Shown in pieces: positions 27,398-36,737 of a DNA stretch of 64,000 bases. Position 1 is the stretch's first letter. Every line of letters starts with the position of its first letter. This stretch comes from an uncultured Bacteroidales bacterium (GTDB lineage: Bacteria > Bacteroidota > Bacteroidia > Bacteroidales > ML635J-15), in assembly GCA_937899245.1 (NCBI GenBank), contig CALDKB010000050.1:1-64000 (forward strand), written 5' to 3'. The translations under genes and the position numbers were made by a program. The notes beneath the pieces were generated by a model that was given only the letters and a program-made list of their open reading frames with translations, was not told the origin of the DNA and did not search any database.

Positions 27398-27645
27398 AAC
27401 TCTTTTTAATTTTTATCTCTTTAATTTTTGGACTGCAAAAGTCGCACTTTTTGCTCAAACAACAAATTTTTTTTTGATGTTTTTGCTTTTTTTTATTAAC
27501 ACAAGATTAAACATTTTGAATATCAACCAATTACACAGCCAACTACTCGTAATTATGCTGTTATATCCACAATTGTCTCGCATAAATTTTGTTTATGTGC
27601 AATTATTGAAGTTATTTTGCCGCGAAATTTAAGAATTTATCAAAG

Positions 27646-29919
27646 ATGAGACACTCAATTTTAACAATAGCCTTACTGCTGACCTTCACAGTTTGCTTTG
27701 CGCAACAAAAGACAGTACGACAAATGATGCCACCTAGCTTTGAGTACGACCTTAACATTGAAGATGTTGACCATATTAACGTATATCCGCCGTCGGCAGA
27801 ACTAATTGCCGCCGAAGATGCCGAAGACGAAAAGAACGGCACCTATATTAAAATAGCCCGTCTAATTACCGTTAACTCTTCGGTTAAAAATGCTGGAACA
27901 TGGCAGACTCTTCCTAACGGCAAGTTGATTTGGCAATTGCGCTTTTCAAGCGAAGGCGCCAAAGGCTCTGCTTTGTATTTCGACAAGTTTGACATTCCCG
28001 AAGGTGCCTCAGTCTTTGTATATGCATCAGACAGAAGCATTGTCGACGGTCCATACTACCGTAGCGACAACCCGTCATGCAACGAATTTATGATTGGCAA
28101 CATCATCAGCGACGATATCACTATCGAATATGTTGCGCCAGTATTAAAATCTGAAAACGGAAAAATCCAGAACGACACCGACACACCTATTATTAATATC
28201 GGCGAATACGGATATGTATACCGCGACGAAGGCGCTTTTGAAAGAGGCACTCGTACAGGAATAAGAGCTACAGGATTTGGCTCGTCGCAAAGTTGTGAAG
28301 TAAACGTAAACTGCTCTGTCGGTGCAAGTTGGAGAATACAACAGCGAGGTGTAGCAAGAATTTATGTCCGCGAAGGTTATAATCTAGGCTATTGCACAGG
28401 CACGCTTATCAACAATACACGCAACGACGGAACTCCATATTTCCTTACGGCAAACCATTGCGGACCTGACGCTACATCCTCTAATTTCAACCAATGGAAA
28501 TTCCGTTTCAACTATGAGTCTACTGGATGTACCACTCCTAGTTCGGAAAACTCAATAAACTTCACCGACTTTACAGGTTGCACAAAAATAGCCGAAGGTT
28601 CAAAGAACGGAGGTTCAGATTTCTTCCTATTAAAGCTTAATAATTTCTCCGAACAAAGTGCGATTAACATAAACGCTATTTACAACGGGTGGGACAGAAA
28701 CACTAATGCATCAACGGGTGGCGGTGCTGGTATTCACCATCCCTCTGGCGACATCAAGAAAATATCGTTCTACACAAACACACCGACCACAGCAACCTAC
28801 AACGGTGGCAGCGACATGACAGGCGCCAATAGTGCCCATTGGAAAATCGTATGGAGCGGTGAAGGTGTCACAGAAGGCGGTTCGTCGGGATCACCAATAT
28901 TCAACAAGAACGGACTCGTATTCGGAACATTGAGCGGTGGCGCATCGTCTTGCTCTGCTGCCTCATCATCAAGATACGACCTGTACGGAAAAATGTCGTT
29001 CCATTGGGACAATTCTGCCAATGGAAATTCAAACGCATACAAACTTAAACCATGGCTCGACCCGACAAACAGCGGTGCCACAACATGCAACTACTACGAC
29101 CCGTCTAACACATCTCCGGACACCGAAACAACATCATTTAGCTACGACTTTGAATCTTGTACGGCATGGAGCGTTGACCAATTCTCGCCTTGTTCCACAT
29201 ACGATGGAGACGGCTCTGCAACATACGGCATAAACAACGTATCATTCACTAACTCAGGATACACTGGCGCGTACATCGCTTTCCAAAATGGCAAGGCTAA
29301 CGGATTTACCGCTCACGGAGGAACTAAGTTCGGATGCTGCATGGCCGCCAACAACCCACCAAACAACGACTGGTTTATCACACCTCCAGTTTTAATAACC
29401 AACACCACAAGATTCTCATTCTGGGCTCGCTCAGCAAACGACACATACGGCCTCGAACAATTCAAGGTTGCAGTTTCCACCGACGACCAGAACTACACGT
29501 ACATCGCAGGAAACTCTTCGACAGCAATCTCCGCTCCTGTAGCATGGACACAATTCTCATACAACTTGTCGCAATATGCAGGACAGATTTTGTACATTGC
29601 AATAATCTGCACATCAAACGATGTCTTTGCATTCTTCATTGACGACATCTCTATTGATCCGAACAGCCTTGCTGTCGAAAACCCATCAGCAGAAAACATC
29701 AGCATCTACCCTAACCCGGCAAATGACAATGTTAATATTAGCCTGCCGGAAGATAATGCGACAATCGTCATTACAAATATTCTGGGACAGACCGTAAATA
29801 CAATAAGCACTACGTCGACAAACGAAACAATTTCTGTCGAAGGACTTGAAAAGGGCATGTATTTCTTCAACATTAAACTTTCAGACAAAACTGTCGTCAA
29901 AAAAGTCATTATTGAATAA
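27646..29919 (+). CDS. Secreted trypsin-like serine protease with type IX sorting tail
   Basis: 757 residues. Signal peptide (1-19), a pro-region, then a lysyl-endopeptidase-like S1 domain (about 205-480). Its triad is His271 (LTANHCG), Asp325 (GGSDFFLLKL) and Ser414 (EGGSSGSP). A cleaved-adhesin/choice-of-anchor J type domain follows (about 497-662; SYDFESCTAW...NNDWFITPPV...FFIDDISI). The last ~80 residues are a type A T9SS sorting domain (ISIYPNPANDNVNI...GLEKGMYFFNI). The protein should be exported through the Sec and type IX systems to the surface. It stands alone, with a terminator after it. Confidence 0.92.
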   Translation: MRHSILTIALLLTFTVCFAQQKTVRQMMPPSFEYDLNIEDVDHINVYPPSAELIAAEDAEDEKNGTYIKIARLITVNSSVKNAGTWQTLPNGKLIWQLRFSSEGAKGSALYFDKFDIPEGASVFVYASDRSIVDGPYYRSDNPSCNEFMIGNIISDDITIEYVAPVLKSENGKIQNDTDTPIINIGEYGYVYRDEGAFERGTRTGIRATGFGSSQSCEVNVNCSVGASWRIQQRGVARIYVREGYNLGYCTGTLINNTRNDGTPYFLTANHCGPDATSSNFNQWKFRFNYESTGCTTPSSENSINFTDFTGCTKIAEGSKNGGSDFFLLKLNNFSEQSAININAIYNGWDRNTNASTGGGAGIHHPSGDIKKISFYTNTPTTATYNGGSDMTGANSAHWKIVWSGEGVTEGGSSGSPIFNKNGLVFGTLSGGASSCSAASSSRYDLYGKMSFHWDNSANGNSNAYKLKPWLDPTNSGATTCNYYDPSNTSPDTETTSFSYDFESCTAWSVDQFSPCSTYDGDGSATYGINNVSFTNSGYTGAYIAFQNGKANGFTAHGGTKFGCCMAANNPPNNDWFITPPVLITNTTRFSFWARSANDTYGLEQFKVAVSTDDQNYTYIAGNSSTAISAPVAWTQFSYNLSQYAGQILYIAIICTSNDVFAFFIDDISIDPNSLAVENPSAENISIYPNPANDNVNISLPEDNATIVITNILGQTVNTISTTSTNETISVEGLEKGMYFFNIKLSDKTVVKKVIIE

Positions 29920-29941
29920 AACGCAATACACCATCCCACAA

Positions 29942-29977
29942 GGCTCCGGATTGTCTGTCAATTCGGAGCTTTTTTTA
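29942..29977 (+). terminator. Terminator after serine protease gene
   Basis: Stem GCTCCG/CGGAGC (29943-29948 with 29964-29969), extended by a G-T pair, then seven T. It starts 23 bases after the stop codon. Confidence 0.75.
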
Positions 29978-30020
29978 TCAACAAAACTAACACGACAGAA
30001 AAAAACACAGGAATAACAAT

Positions 30021-30029
30021 TATATTTGC
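30021..30029 (+). promoter_or_regulatory. -7 box of DUF2851 gene
   Basis: TATATTTGC, an exact Bacteroidota -7 match, 25 bases before the ATG at 30055. Confidence 0.65.
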
Positions 30030-30054
30030 AACGAAAAATGAAATAAACCGAACT

Positions 30055-31335
30055 ATGCACGAGGACTTTTTGCACTTCATATACAAGAACCGCCTATGGA
30101 TTAAAGGCACAGAACTTCTTACCGACAACACGCCATTTGAAATCATTGAGACCGGACTGCACAACCACGATTCTGGACCCGACTTTTTCAACGCGAAAAT
30201 CAAGATCAACGGAATTGTCTGGGTTGGCAATGTTGAGATACATGTCAATGCCTCCGACTGGCACAAGCACCACCACGATGGAGACCACGCATACGACAAC
30301 GTAATCATTCACATCGTCTTCAACTACGATTGCGACATCACCATGCCAAACGGACAAATGTTGCCGACATGGGAAATATCGTTTCCACAAGCTATCTTTA
30401 ACCGATACTCCGACTTCAAGCTAAACGAAAAGAAAATTGGATGTTCGGACTACATCGACCTTGTAGATGATTTTCACATTACAATGTGGATGGAAAAAAT
30501 GGCAATCGAACGCATGGAATACAAATCTGAATCAATAGCAGAGATACATAAGCGCACAAACGGCAACTGGCAGGAATCACTGTATATAGTTCTTGCACGC
30601 AATTTCGGATTCAACACCAATGCCATTCCTTTCGAGCTGCTTGCAATTCAGACGCCGTCAAACATCCTGCTGCACAACGCCGACAACCTACTGGCACTCG
30701 AAGCTATACTCTTCGGACAAGCGGGAATGTTCAACGAACAACCAAAAGACGAATACACAAAGAAACTTGCAGAAGAATATTCATTCCTCAAGAAAAAATA
30801 CGACCTGCACCCTATTGCGAAATCGCTTTGGAAACATTCAAAAATGCAGCCGAACAATTTTCCGGAAACTCGCATAGCGCAATTTGCCGCAACAATGCAA
30901 AAATTCCAGAAACTAGCCGACGGAATACTGAACGACAAATTCAACATTGACATTTTCAACGACATCAACACTTCCGAATATTGGTCCACACATTTTTCTC
31001 TTGGCGAAGCATCGGTCAAAAACAAACCGACCAAAATCGGCAAGCAGACAACCGACACAATACTCATCAACACCATAATTCCATTTTCGTATTTCTACAG
31101 CAAAAACACAAGCCCGTCATTCGACAGCGAAAAGGCAATCGAGAAAATGAAAAGCCTCAAGCCCGAAAACAATCGTGAAACACGGGCATTTGACAACATC
31201 GAAAAAATCAAATGCGAAAATGCATACGAATCCCAAGCGCTTCTACACCTAAAAAAATGCTATTGTGACCACAAAAAGTGCCTAAAATGTAACATTGGAT
31301 TCGAAATAATGAAAGAAATAGGCAGAAGAGAATAG
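30055..31335 (+). CDS. DUF2851 family protein
   Basis: 426 residues, normal for the family. The diagnostic N-terminal block reads GLHNHDSGPDFFNAKIKING, then WVGNVEIHVNASDWHKHHHDGDHAYDNVIIH, with several His and acidic residues that could form an active or metal site. The C-terminus carries a Cys cluster (KKCYCDHKKCLKCNIG). No signal peptide, so cytosolic. Function unestablished; the family is widespread in Bacteroidota. Own promoter, single gene. Confidence 0.93.
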   Translation: MHEDFLHFIYKNRLWIKGTELLTDNTPFEIIETGLHNHDSGPDFFNAKIKINGIVWVGNVEIHVNASDWHKHHHDGDHAYDNVIIHIVFNYDCDITMPNGQMLPTWEISFPQAIFNRYSDFKLNEKKIGCSDYIDLVDDFHITMWMEKMAIERMEYKSESIAEIHKRTNGNWQESLYIVLARNFGFNTNAIPFELLAIQTPSNILLHNADNLLALEAILFGQAGMFNEQPKDEYTKKLAEEYSFLKKKYDLHPIAKSLWKHSKMQPNNFPETRIAQFAATMQKFQKLADGILNDKFNIDIFNDINTSEYWSTHFSLGEASVKNKPTKIGKQTTDTILINTIIPFSYFYSKNTSPSFDSEKAIEKMKSLKPENNRETRAFDNIEKIKCENAYESQALLHLKKCYCDHKKCLKCNIGFEIMKEIGRRE

Positions 31336-31393
31336 CCACAAAGCAAAATTTCATTTTTACTGTTTAAAAGCATCATTGTTTCAGAATAAATAT

Positions 31394-31402
31394 TATATTT
31401 GC
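31394..31402 (+). promoter_or_regulatory. -7 box of C69 dipeptidase-rocD
   Basis: TATATTTGC, an exact match, 21 bases before the ATG; TTGTT at 31376-31380 sits at about the right distance for the -33 element. Confidence 0.7.
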
Positions 31403-31423
31403 AAACATTAAAAAAAACAGAAG

Positions 31424-33139
31424 ATGAAAAAATTATTTGCGTTATTGACAATCGCACTATTGTGTGCATCCGGTACAACATTCGCTTGTACTAATTTCAT
31501 TGTAACAAAAGGGGCATCAAACGACGGTTCTGCATTCCTGAGCTATGCGGCAGACAGCCACGTTCTCTACGGAGAATTGTACTACCGTCCTGCAGCCGAC
31601 TACCAGCCAGGTACCATGATGAAAATATACAACTGGGATTCTGGTCAATATCTTGGAGATATTCCTCAAGTTTTACACACATACAATGTTGTTGGAAACG
31701 TAAACGAATATCAGCTTGCAATCGGAGAAACCACCTACGGCGGCCGCGAGGAACTGTGGGAAGGCGATGGCATCATCGACTACGGAAGCTTGATCTATCT
31801 TGCACTTCAACGTTCGAAGAACGCCCGCGAAGCCATCAAGGTTATGACCGAACTCATGAGCACTTACGGTTACTGCAGCGAAGGCGAATCGTTTTCGATT
31901 GTTGACAAGAACGAAGCTTGGATTCTCGAAGTTATCGGCAAGGGCAAAGGCCAGAAAGGTGCTGTTTGGGTAGCTCGCCAAATTCCAGACGGATATGTTT
32001 CCGCTCATGCAAACCAGGCAAGAATTACAACTTTCCCATTAGCATCAAAGAAATGCAAAACCAGCGTAACATTCAAGAACATCGACAAGGTTGTAACCGA
32101 CAAGAATGTAAACTGTGTTTACTCAGACGACGTTATCACTTTTGCTCGCGAAAAAGGTTATTTCAAGGGCAATGATGCAGATTTCAGCTTTTCAGACACA
32201 TACGCACCGGTAGACTTCAGCGGAGCTCGCTTCTGCGAAATCAGAGTTTGGGCCTTCTTCAACGATGTATGCGACGGAATGAATCAATACTGGGAATATG
32301 CAAAGGGCACCAAGATTGAATACGACGCAAACGGATATGCAACTAACAGAATGCCTCTTTGGGTAAAACCTTCTAAGCCAGTAACACTTGAAACTGTTAT
32401 GCACAACATGGGCAACCACCTTGAGGGCACAGAACTTGACATGAGCAAGGGCATTGGTGCAGGTCCGTTCGGTTGTCCTTACCGCTGGAGACCTATGACA
32501 TGGGACTACAATGGAAAGGACTATATCCACGAAAGAGCAACAGGAACACAGCAGACCGGTTTCTCGTTTGTAGCACAACTTAGAGGAAATCTTCCTGATG
32601 TACTTGGCGCAATCAACTGGTTTGGTGCCGACGACTGTGCTACAACCGCATATGTTCCTATGTACGCTTCTATCTGCGAAATTCCTTACGCTTTCCGCGA
32701 AGGCAACGGCAGCATGATGGAATTCAAGCCAGACGCAGCATTCTGGATTTTCAACCTCGTATCTAATTTCGCTTACACCCGCTACTGCGACATTTTCCCT
32801 GAAATTCAGAATGTAAGAAAAGACCTTCATAAAAGTTTCAAGGAACAAACCGCTCAACTCGAAAGCGAACTTCTCGAAGAAGCCAAGAACAACCCACAGG
32901 ATGTATCCAAGAAACTTACAGAATATTCTGCAAAGGCATCTGAAAACACAATGCTGACTTGGACTAAGCTGTTTGCCGACCTATTCGTTAAATATATGGA
33001 TGGCAATATTAAAACCGCTCAGCCTGTTCCAGATGGATACAAGTACTACGCACCAAAGGTTGAACAACCGAAATATGGCAACGACTGGTACAGAAGAATC
33101 GTTGAAGACGACACTAATAAATTGTTAGAAGCAAAATAA
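31424..33139 (+). CDS. C69 family dipeptidase
   Basis: 571 residues. Signal peptide (1-21) ends directly before Cys22 (TTFA/CTNFIV), the N-terminal nucleophile of this Ntn-hydrolase family, so signal cleavage exposes the catalytic residue. Other family features: GETTYGGREELW, DYGSLIYLALQRSKNAREAI, GESFSIVDKNEAWILE and ARQIPDGYVSAHANQARIT. It hydrolyses dipeptides in the periplasm. rocD starts 35 bases downstream, so peptide breakdown and amino-acid catabolism may be co-expressed. Confidence 0.94.
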   Translation: MKKLFALLTIALLCASGTTFACTNFIVTKGASNDGSAFLSYAADSHVLYGELYYRPAADYQPGTMMKIYNWDSGQYLGDIPQVLHTYNVVGNVNEYQLAIGETTYGGREELWEGDGIIDYGSLIYLALQRSKNAREAIKVMTELMSTYGYCSEGESFSIVDKNEAWILEVIGKGKGQKGAVWVARQIPDGYVSAHANQARITTFPLASKKCKTSVTFKNIDKVVTDKNVNCVYSDDVITFAREKGYFKGNDADFSFSDTYAPVDFSGARFCEIRVWAFFNDVCDGMNQYWEYAKGTKIEYDANGYATNRMPLWVKPSKPVTLETVMHNMGNHLEGTELDMSKGIGAGPFGCPYRWRPMTWDYNGKDYIHERATGTQQTGFSFVAQLRGNLPDVLGAINWFGADDCATTAYVPMYASICEIPYAFREGNGSMMEFKPDAAFWIFNLVSNFAYTRYCDIFPEIQNVRKDLHKSFKEQTAQLESELLEEAKNNPQDVSKKLTEYSAKASENTMLTWTKLFADLFVKYMDGNIKTAQPVPDGYKYYAPKVEQPKYGNDWYRRIVEDDTNKLLEAK

Positions 33140-33174
33140 TTCACAAAAAATCAACTTAAATAATTAAAATTCAA

Positions 33175-34395
33175 ATGAAAAGTTCACAAGATTACATTGA
33201 ACTGGAAGCTAAATACGGTGCACACAACTATCACCCGCTACCAGTAGTTTTCGCTAAAGGAAAAGGCGCAAAGGTTTGGGACGTTGAAGGAAAAGAATAC
33301 TACGATTTCCTATCAGCTTATTCTGCAGTAAACCAAGGTCACTGCCACCCAAAAATCGTAAAGGCTCTTACAGACCAGGCACAGAAGCTTACATTGAGCT
33401 CAAGAGCATTCTACAATGATTGCCTTGGAGAATGGGAAGAATATGTAACAAAGTACTTCGGATACGACAAGGTCCTCCCAATGAACTCTGGTGCAGAAGC
33501 AGACGAAACAGCTCTTAAGTTGGCTCGTCGCTGGGGTACAGTTGTAAAAGGTATTCCGAACGATGAAACTTTGATCGTATGCTGCGAAGGCAACTTCCAC
33601 GGACGTACAATTACCATCATCACAATGTCTAACGATCCTGATTCATACGCAAACTACGGTCCTTTGACTCCTGGTTTCATCCGTATACCTTACAACGATC
33701 CAGCAGCTTTGGAAAAAGTTCTTGCTGAAAAGGGTGACAAGGTTGCAGGCTTCTTATTGGAACCAATCCAGGGTGAAGCTGGCGTTTACGTTCCAGACGA
33801 AGGTTACTTGAAGAAATGCTACGACATCTGCAAGAAGTACAACGTATTGTTCATGGCAGACGAAGTACAGTGCGGTATTGCTCGTACAGGTAAGATGCTT
33901 GCTTGCGATCACGAAGGCGTTCGTCCAGACATCCTTATCTTAGGTAAGGCTCTTGGCGGTGGCGTATTCCCAATTTCTGCAGCATTGGCAGACGACGAAA
34001 TCATGTTGACAATTAAGCCAGGTGAACACGGTTCAACTTTCGGTGGCAACCCATTGGCAACACGCGTAAGTATCGCTGCTTTGGAAGTTATCAAGGAAGA
34101 AAAGCTTACAGAAAAAGCTGATTATCTTGGTAAGATTTTCCGCGAAGAAATCATGAAGATCGACTCTCCAATGATTGAAAAGGTTCGTGGTAAAGGTTTG
34201 TTGAACGCAGTTATCATTAAGCCTACAAACGGCAAGGAAGCTTGGGACGTTTGCTTAAAGATGAAGGAATACGGCGTATTGGCAAAACCAACTCACCAGC
34301 ATATCATCCGTTTCGCTCCTCCTTTAGTAATCACCGAAGAAGAATTGCGCGACGCTATCGAGAAGATCAAAGCAGCTATCCTTTCATTCAAGTAG
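33175..34395 (+). CDS. rocD: Ornithine--oxo-acid aminotransferase
   Basis: 406 residues, a PLP class III aminotransferase. It transfers the delta-amino group of ornithine to 2-oxoglutarate, giving glutamate semialdehyde. Seen: NQGHCHPKIVKAL, MNSGAEADETALKLARRWG, ADEVQCGIARTGK, the PLP lysine in ILGKALGGG, and EHGSTFGGNPLA. The match to RocD rather than ArgD rests on whole-length resemblance. Codon use is biased towards T-ending codons (GCT, GGT, CGT), unlike its neighbours, which suggests high expression. A strong terminator follows. Confidence 0.93.
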   Translation: MKSSQDYIELEAKYGAHNYHPLPVVFAKGKGAKVWDVEGKEYYDFLSAYSAVNQGHCHPKIVKALTDQAQKLTLSSRAFYNDCLGEWEEYVTKYFGYDKVLPMNSGAEADETALKLARRWGTVVKGIPNDETLIVCCEGNFHGRTITIITMSNDPDSYANYGPLTPGFIRIPYNDPAALEKVLAEKGDKVAGFLLEPIQGEAGVYVPDEGYLKKCYDICKKYNVLFMADEVQCGIARTGKMLACDHEGVRPDILILGKALGGGVFPISAALADDEIMLTIKPGEHGSTFGGNPLATRVSIAALEVIKEEKLTEKADYLGKIFREEIMKIDSPMIEKVRGKGLLNAVIIKPTNGKEAWDVCLKMKEYGVLAKPTHQHIIRFAPPLVITEEELRDAIEKIKAAILSFK

Positions 34396-34417
34396 GATTT
34401 TGCAAGATTGAAATACT

Positions 34418-34447
34418 AAGGCCGTTCCTAAAGGACGGCCTTTTTTT
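34418..34447 (+). terminator. Terminator after rocD
   Basis: Stem AAGGCCGT/ACGGCCTT (34418-34425 with 34435-34442) running into a T tract of nine. Clear intrinsic terminator. Confidence 0.85.
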
Positions 34448-34462
34448 ATTGAATAATGCCAT

Positions 34463-34496
34463 AAAAAAAGGAGACTCCAACAGGAATCTCCTTTTT
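34463..34496 (-). terminator. Terminator of DUF1015 gene
   Basis: Minus-strand hairpin with a 10-bp stem AAAAAGGAGA/TCTCCTTTTT (34487-34496 with 34465-34474), then further T. It faces the rocD terminator, giving two back-to-back terminators between convergent genes. Confidence 0.85.
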
Positions 34497-34518
34497 CATA
34501 TTCTGTGTGTAAATAATT

Positions 34519-35763
34519 TTACAGCTTGTGGATTGCAAGGCCAGAACGAAGCTTTGGTTCGAACCAAGTAGTCTTCGGAGGCATAATGCTACCAGAATCG
34601 GCGATGTTGATAAGCTGATCCATTGAAACTGGATACAAAGCAAATGCAACAACCATTTCGCCAGAATCAACGCGACGCTTCAATTCGCCAAGACCACGGA
34701 TACCGCCAACGAAATCGATACGGTTGCTAGTTCTAAGGTCTGCAATTCCGAGGATGTCGTTCAAAACGTGCTTAGAAAGGATGTTTACGTCCAATACACC
34801 AAGTGGAGTGTTGTCGTAAGAACCCTGCTTTGCGTTCATCTTGTACCAGTGACCGTCGAGGTACATGCTAAATTCGTGCAATGAAGCCGGCTTGTAGATT
34901 TCAGTACCCATATCCTGAACTACGAAGTTAGCAACGATCTTGTTCAAGAAATCTTCCTTGCTCAAGCCATTCAAATCCTTAACTACGCGGTTGTAGTCGA
35001 TGATCTTAAGCTGAGTATCCGGGAAGTGAACAGCCATAAAGTAGTTGTATTCTTCCTTACCAGTGTGGTTCGGGTTCTTGCCTGCATATTCCTTACCGAT
35101 ACGGCTAGCAGCAGCAGTACGATGGTGACCATCAGCAACGTAAGTATAAGGAACCTTAGTTGCGAAAAGTTCTTCGATACGCTTGTTTGTTGCATCGTCG
35201 TCGATTACCCAGAAATGATGACCGAAGCCGTCTTCTGCTGTAAAATCGTATTCTGGCTTTTGATTCTTAACGATATTGTCAACGATAGCGTCGATTTCTG
35301 GAACTGCCTTGTAAGAGAAGAATACCGGTTCAAGGTTAGCGTTGACGTAGCGAGTCAATACCATACGGTCTTCTTCCTTTTCGATACGTGTAAGCTCGTG
35401 CTTCTTAATTACGCCATTGAAGTAATCCTCTGAGAAAGCACAACCAACAATACCATACTGAGTGCGGCCGTCCATTGTCTGAGCATAGATATAGAATTTT
35501 GGCTTGTCATCCTGGATAAGCCATCCTTCCTTCTGCATCTTTTCGAAATTTTCAACTGCCTTGTTGTAAACAACTTCGCTATGAAGATCAGTACCTTTTG
35601 GAAGATCGATTTCTGCGCGTGTTACATGAAGCAAAGATTCCTTCTTGCCATCAGCCATCTGAGCAGCTTCTTCTGAATTCATTACATCGTAAGGCAGACA
35701 AGATACCTTCTCTACCAAGTTCTTAGGAGGACGTAAGCCTCTAAAAGGTTTTACTATTGCCAT
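34519..35763 (-). CDS. DUF1015 family protein
   Basis: 414 residues, full length. Family marks: MAIVKPFRGLRPPKN at the start, LPYDVMNSEEA, IKKHELTRIEKEEDRM, and VADGHHRTAAASRIG. The ADGHHR and HELT...DR motifs resemble ParB/Srx-fold nucleotide-dependent kinases such as SbnI-type free-serine kinases, but that link is an inference. DUF1015 genes often accompany serine biosynthesis genes; none is visible here. Codons are biased as in rocD, suggesting good expression. Own promoter and terminator. Confidence 0.92.
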   Translation of the reverse strand: MAIVKPFRGLRPPKNLVEKVSCLPYDVMNSEEAAQMADGKKESLLHVTRAEIDLPKGTDLHSEVVYNKAVENFEKMQKEGWLIQDDKPKFYIYAQTMDGRTQYGIVGCAFSEDYFNGVIKKHELTRIEKEEDRMVLTRYVNANLEPVFFSYKAVPEIDAIVDNIVKNQKPEYDFTAEDGFGHHFWVIDDDATNKRIEELFATKVPYTYVADGHHRTAAASRIGKEYAGKNPNHTGKEEYNYFMAVHFPDTQLKIIDYNRVVKDLNGLSKEDFLNKIVANFVVQDMGTEIYKPASLHEFSMYLDGHWYKMNAKQGSYDNTPLGVLDVNILSKHVLNDILGIADLRTSNRIDFVGGIRGLGELKRRVDSGEMVVAFALYPVSMDQLINIADSGSIMPPKTTWFEPKLRSGLAIHKL

Positions 35764-35806
35764 TTCTTATGTTTTTTAATTAGTTATACATTATAAATAA
35801 TAGGTT

Positions 35807-35815
35807 GCAAAGATA
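35807..35815 (-). promoter_or_regulatory. -7 box of DUF1015 gene
   Basis: On the minus strand TATCTTTGC (35815 to 35807), an exact consensus, 43 bases before the ATG. Confidence 0.7.
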
Positions 35816-35914
35816 ACTTTTTTATCAGTGAAAAGAATCTTAAATAGATTTTATTTTAGCTTGTCGGTTCAAATTAATTAACAATAACTTAACGCACATG
35901 TGATACAAACCGAT

Positions 35915-35923
35915 TATCTTTGC
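35915..35923 (+). promoter_or_regulatory. -7 box of Bax inhibitor-like gene
   Basis: TATCTTTGC, an exact consensus, 23 bases before the ATG at 35947; it diverges from the DUF1015 promoter. Confidence 0.7.
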
Positions 35924-35946
35924 AGAAAATTATAAATCAATAAAAA

Positions 35947-36690
35947 ATGAACATTTCAAGAACATCAAATCCAACTCTAGGCGAGAATGCCTTCACAAAA
36001 GGTGTTGAATACGACGGCACAGCAATGACCGTTAAGGGTGCAATGAACAAAACATTGATACTTTTTGCCCTGCTTCTTGTTTCGGCAATTGTATCGTGGA
36101 AAATGACTTTTTCGGGCAATACGCTTGGCACCGCCCTGTTTTTCCCTGCATTAATTGCAGCTTTTATCTTGAGCTTAGTCACTTCCTTTGCAAAAAAAGC
36201 AGCCAAATACACAGCACCAATATACGCTATATGCGAAGGTTTTGCCCTAGGTGCAATATCATCTCTTTTTGAAGTTGCATATAGCGGAATCGTTTTCCAA
36301 GCTATTGCACTTACCCTTCTGGTATTCGGACTTATGCTGTTCATGTACAAGACGGGCATACTCAAGGCATCAGGAAAATTTGTGAAAGGTCTTGTTATCG
36401 CGACATCAGCAATATGCATTTTCTACCTTGTAAGCTTTATTGCTAGTTTCTTCACAACGGCAATTTCCGATTTTCTGTTTGCCAATCCCCTTATCGGAGC
36501 AGCCATCAGCCTTGTTATTGTCGCTGTTGCCGCACTAAACCTCATCCTCGACTTCGACTTCATCGAGCAATCGGCTAATTCGGGAGCACCAAAATATATG
36601 GAATGGTATGCTGGATTCGGCCTTATGGTTACTTTGGTATGGTTATACATTGAGATTTTAAGACTTCTGTCGTATTTACGCAGAGACTAA
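35947..36690 (+). CDS. Bax inhibitor-1/YccA family membrane protein
   Basis: 247 residues, mostly hydrophobic with about seven transmembrane segments. N-terminal SRTSNPTLGENAFTK and later YAICEGFALGAISSLFE match the YccA-like Bax inhibitor-1 subfamily of Bacteroidota and Actinobacteria; LNLILDFDFIEQSANSGAPKYMEWYAGFGLMVTLVWLYIEILRLL forms the typical C-terminus. Proposed roles are regulation of membrane proteases such as FtsH and proton-calcium leak; not shown here. Single gene with own promoter and terminator. Confidence 0.92.
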   Translation: MNISRTSNPTLGENAFTKGVEYDGTAMTVKGAMNKTLILFALLLVSAIVSWKMTFSGNTLGTALFFPALIAAFILSLVTSFAKKAAKYTAPIYAICEGFALGAISSLFEVAYSGIVFQAIALTLLVFGLMLFMYKTGILKASGKFVKGLVIATSAICIFYLVSFIASFFTTAISDFLFANPLIGAAISLVIVAVAALNLILDFDFIEQSANSGAPKYMEWYAGFGLMVTLVWLYIEILRLLSYLRRD

Positions 36691-36708
36691 CAGAATAAAT
36701 AGCACCAT

Positions 36709-36737
36709 AAAAAAGCGAACTTTGGTTCGCTTTTTTT
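36709..36737. terminator. Bidirectional terminator, Bax inhibitor-like gene / comF
   Basis: GCGAAC/GTTCGC stem (36715-36720 with 36725-36730), TTTG loop, six A before and seven T after, so it works for both strands. Its T run touches the comF stop codon at 36736-36738. Confidence 0.85.
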
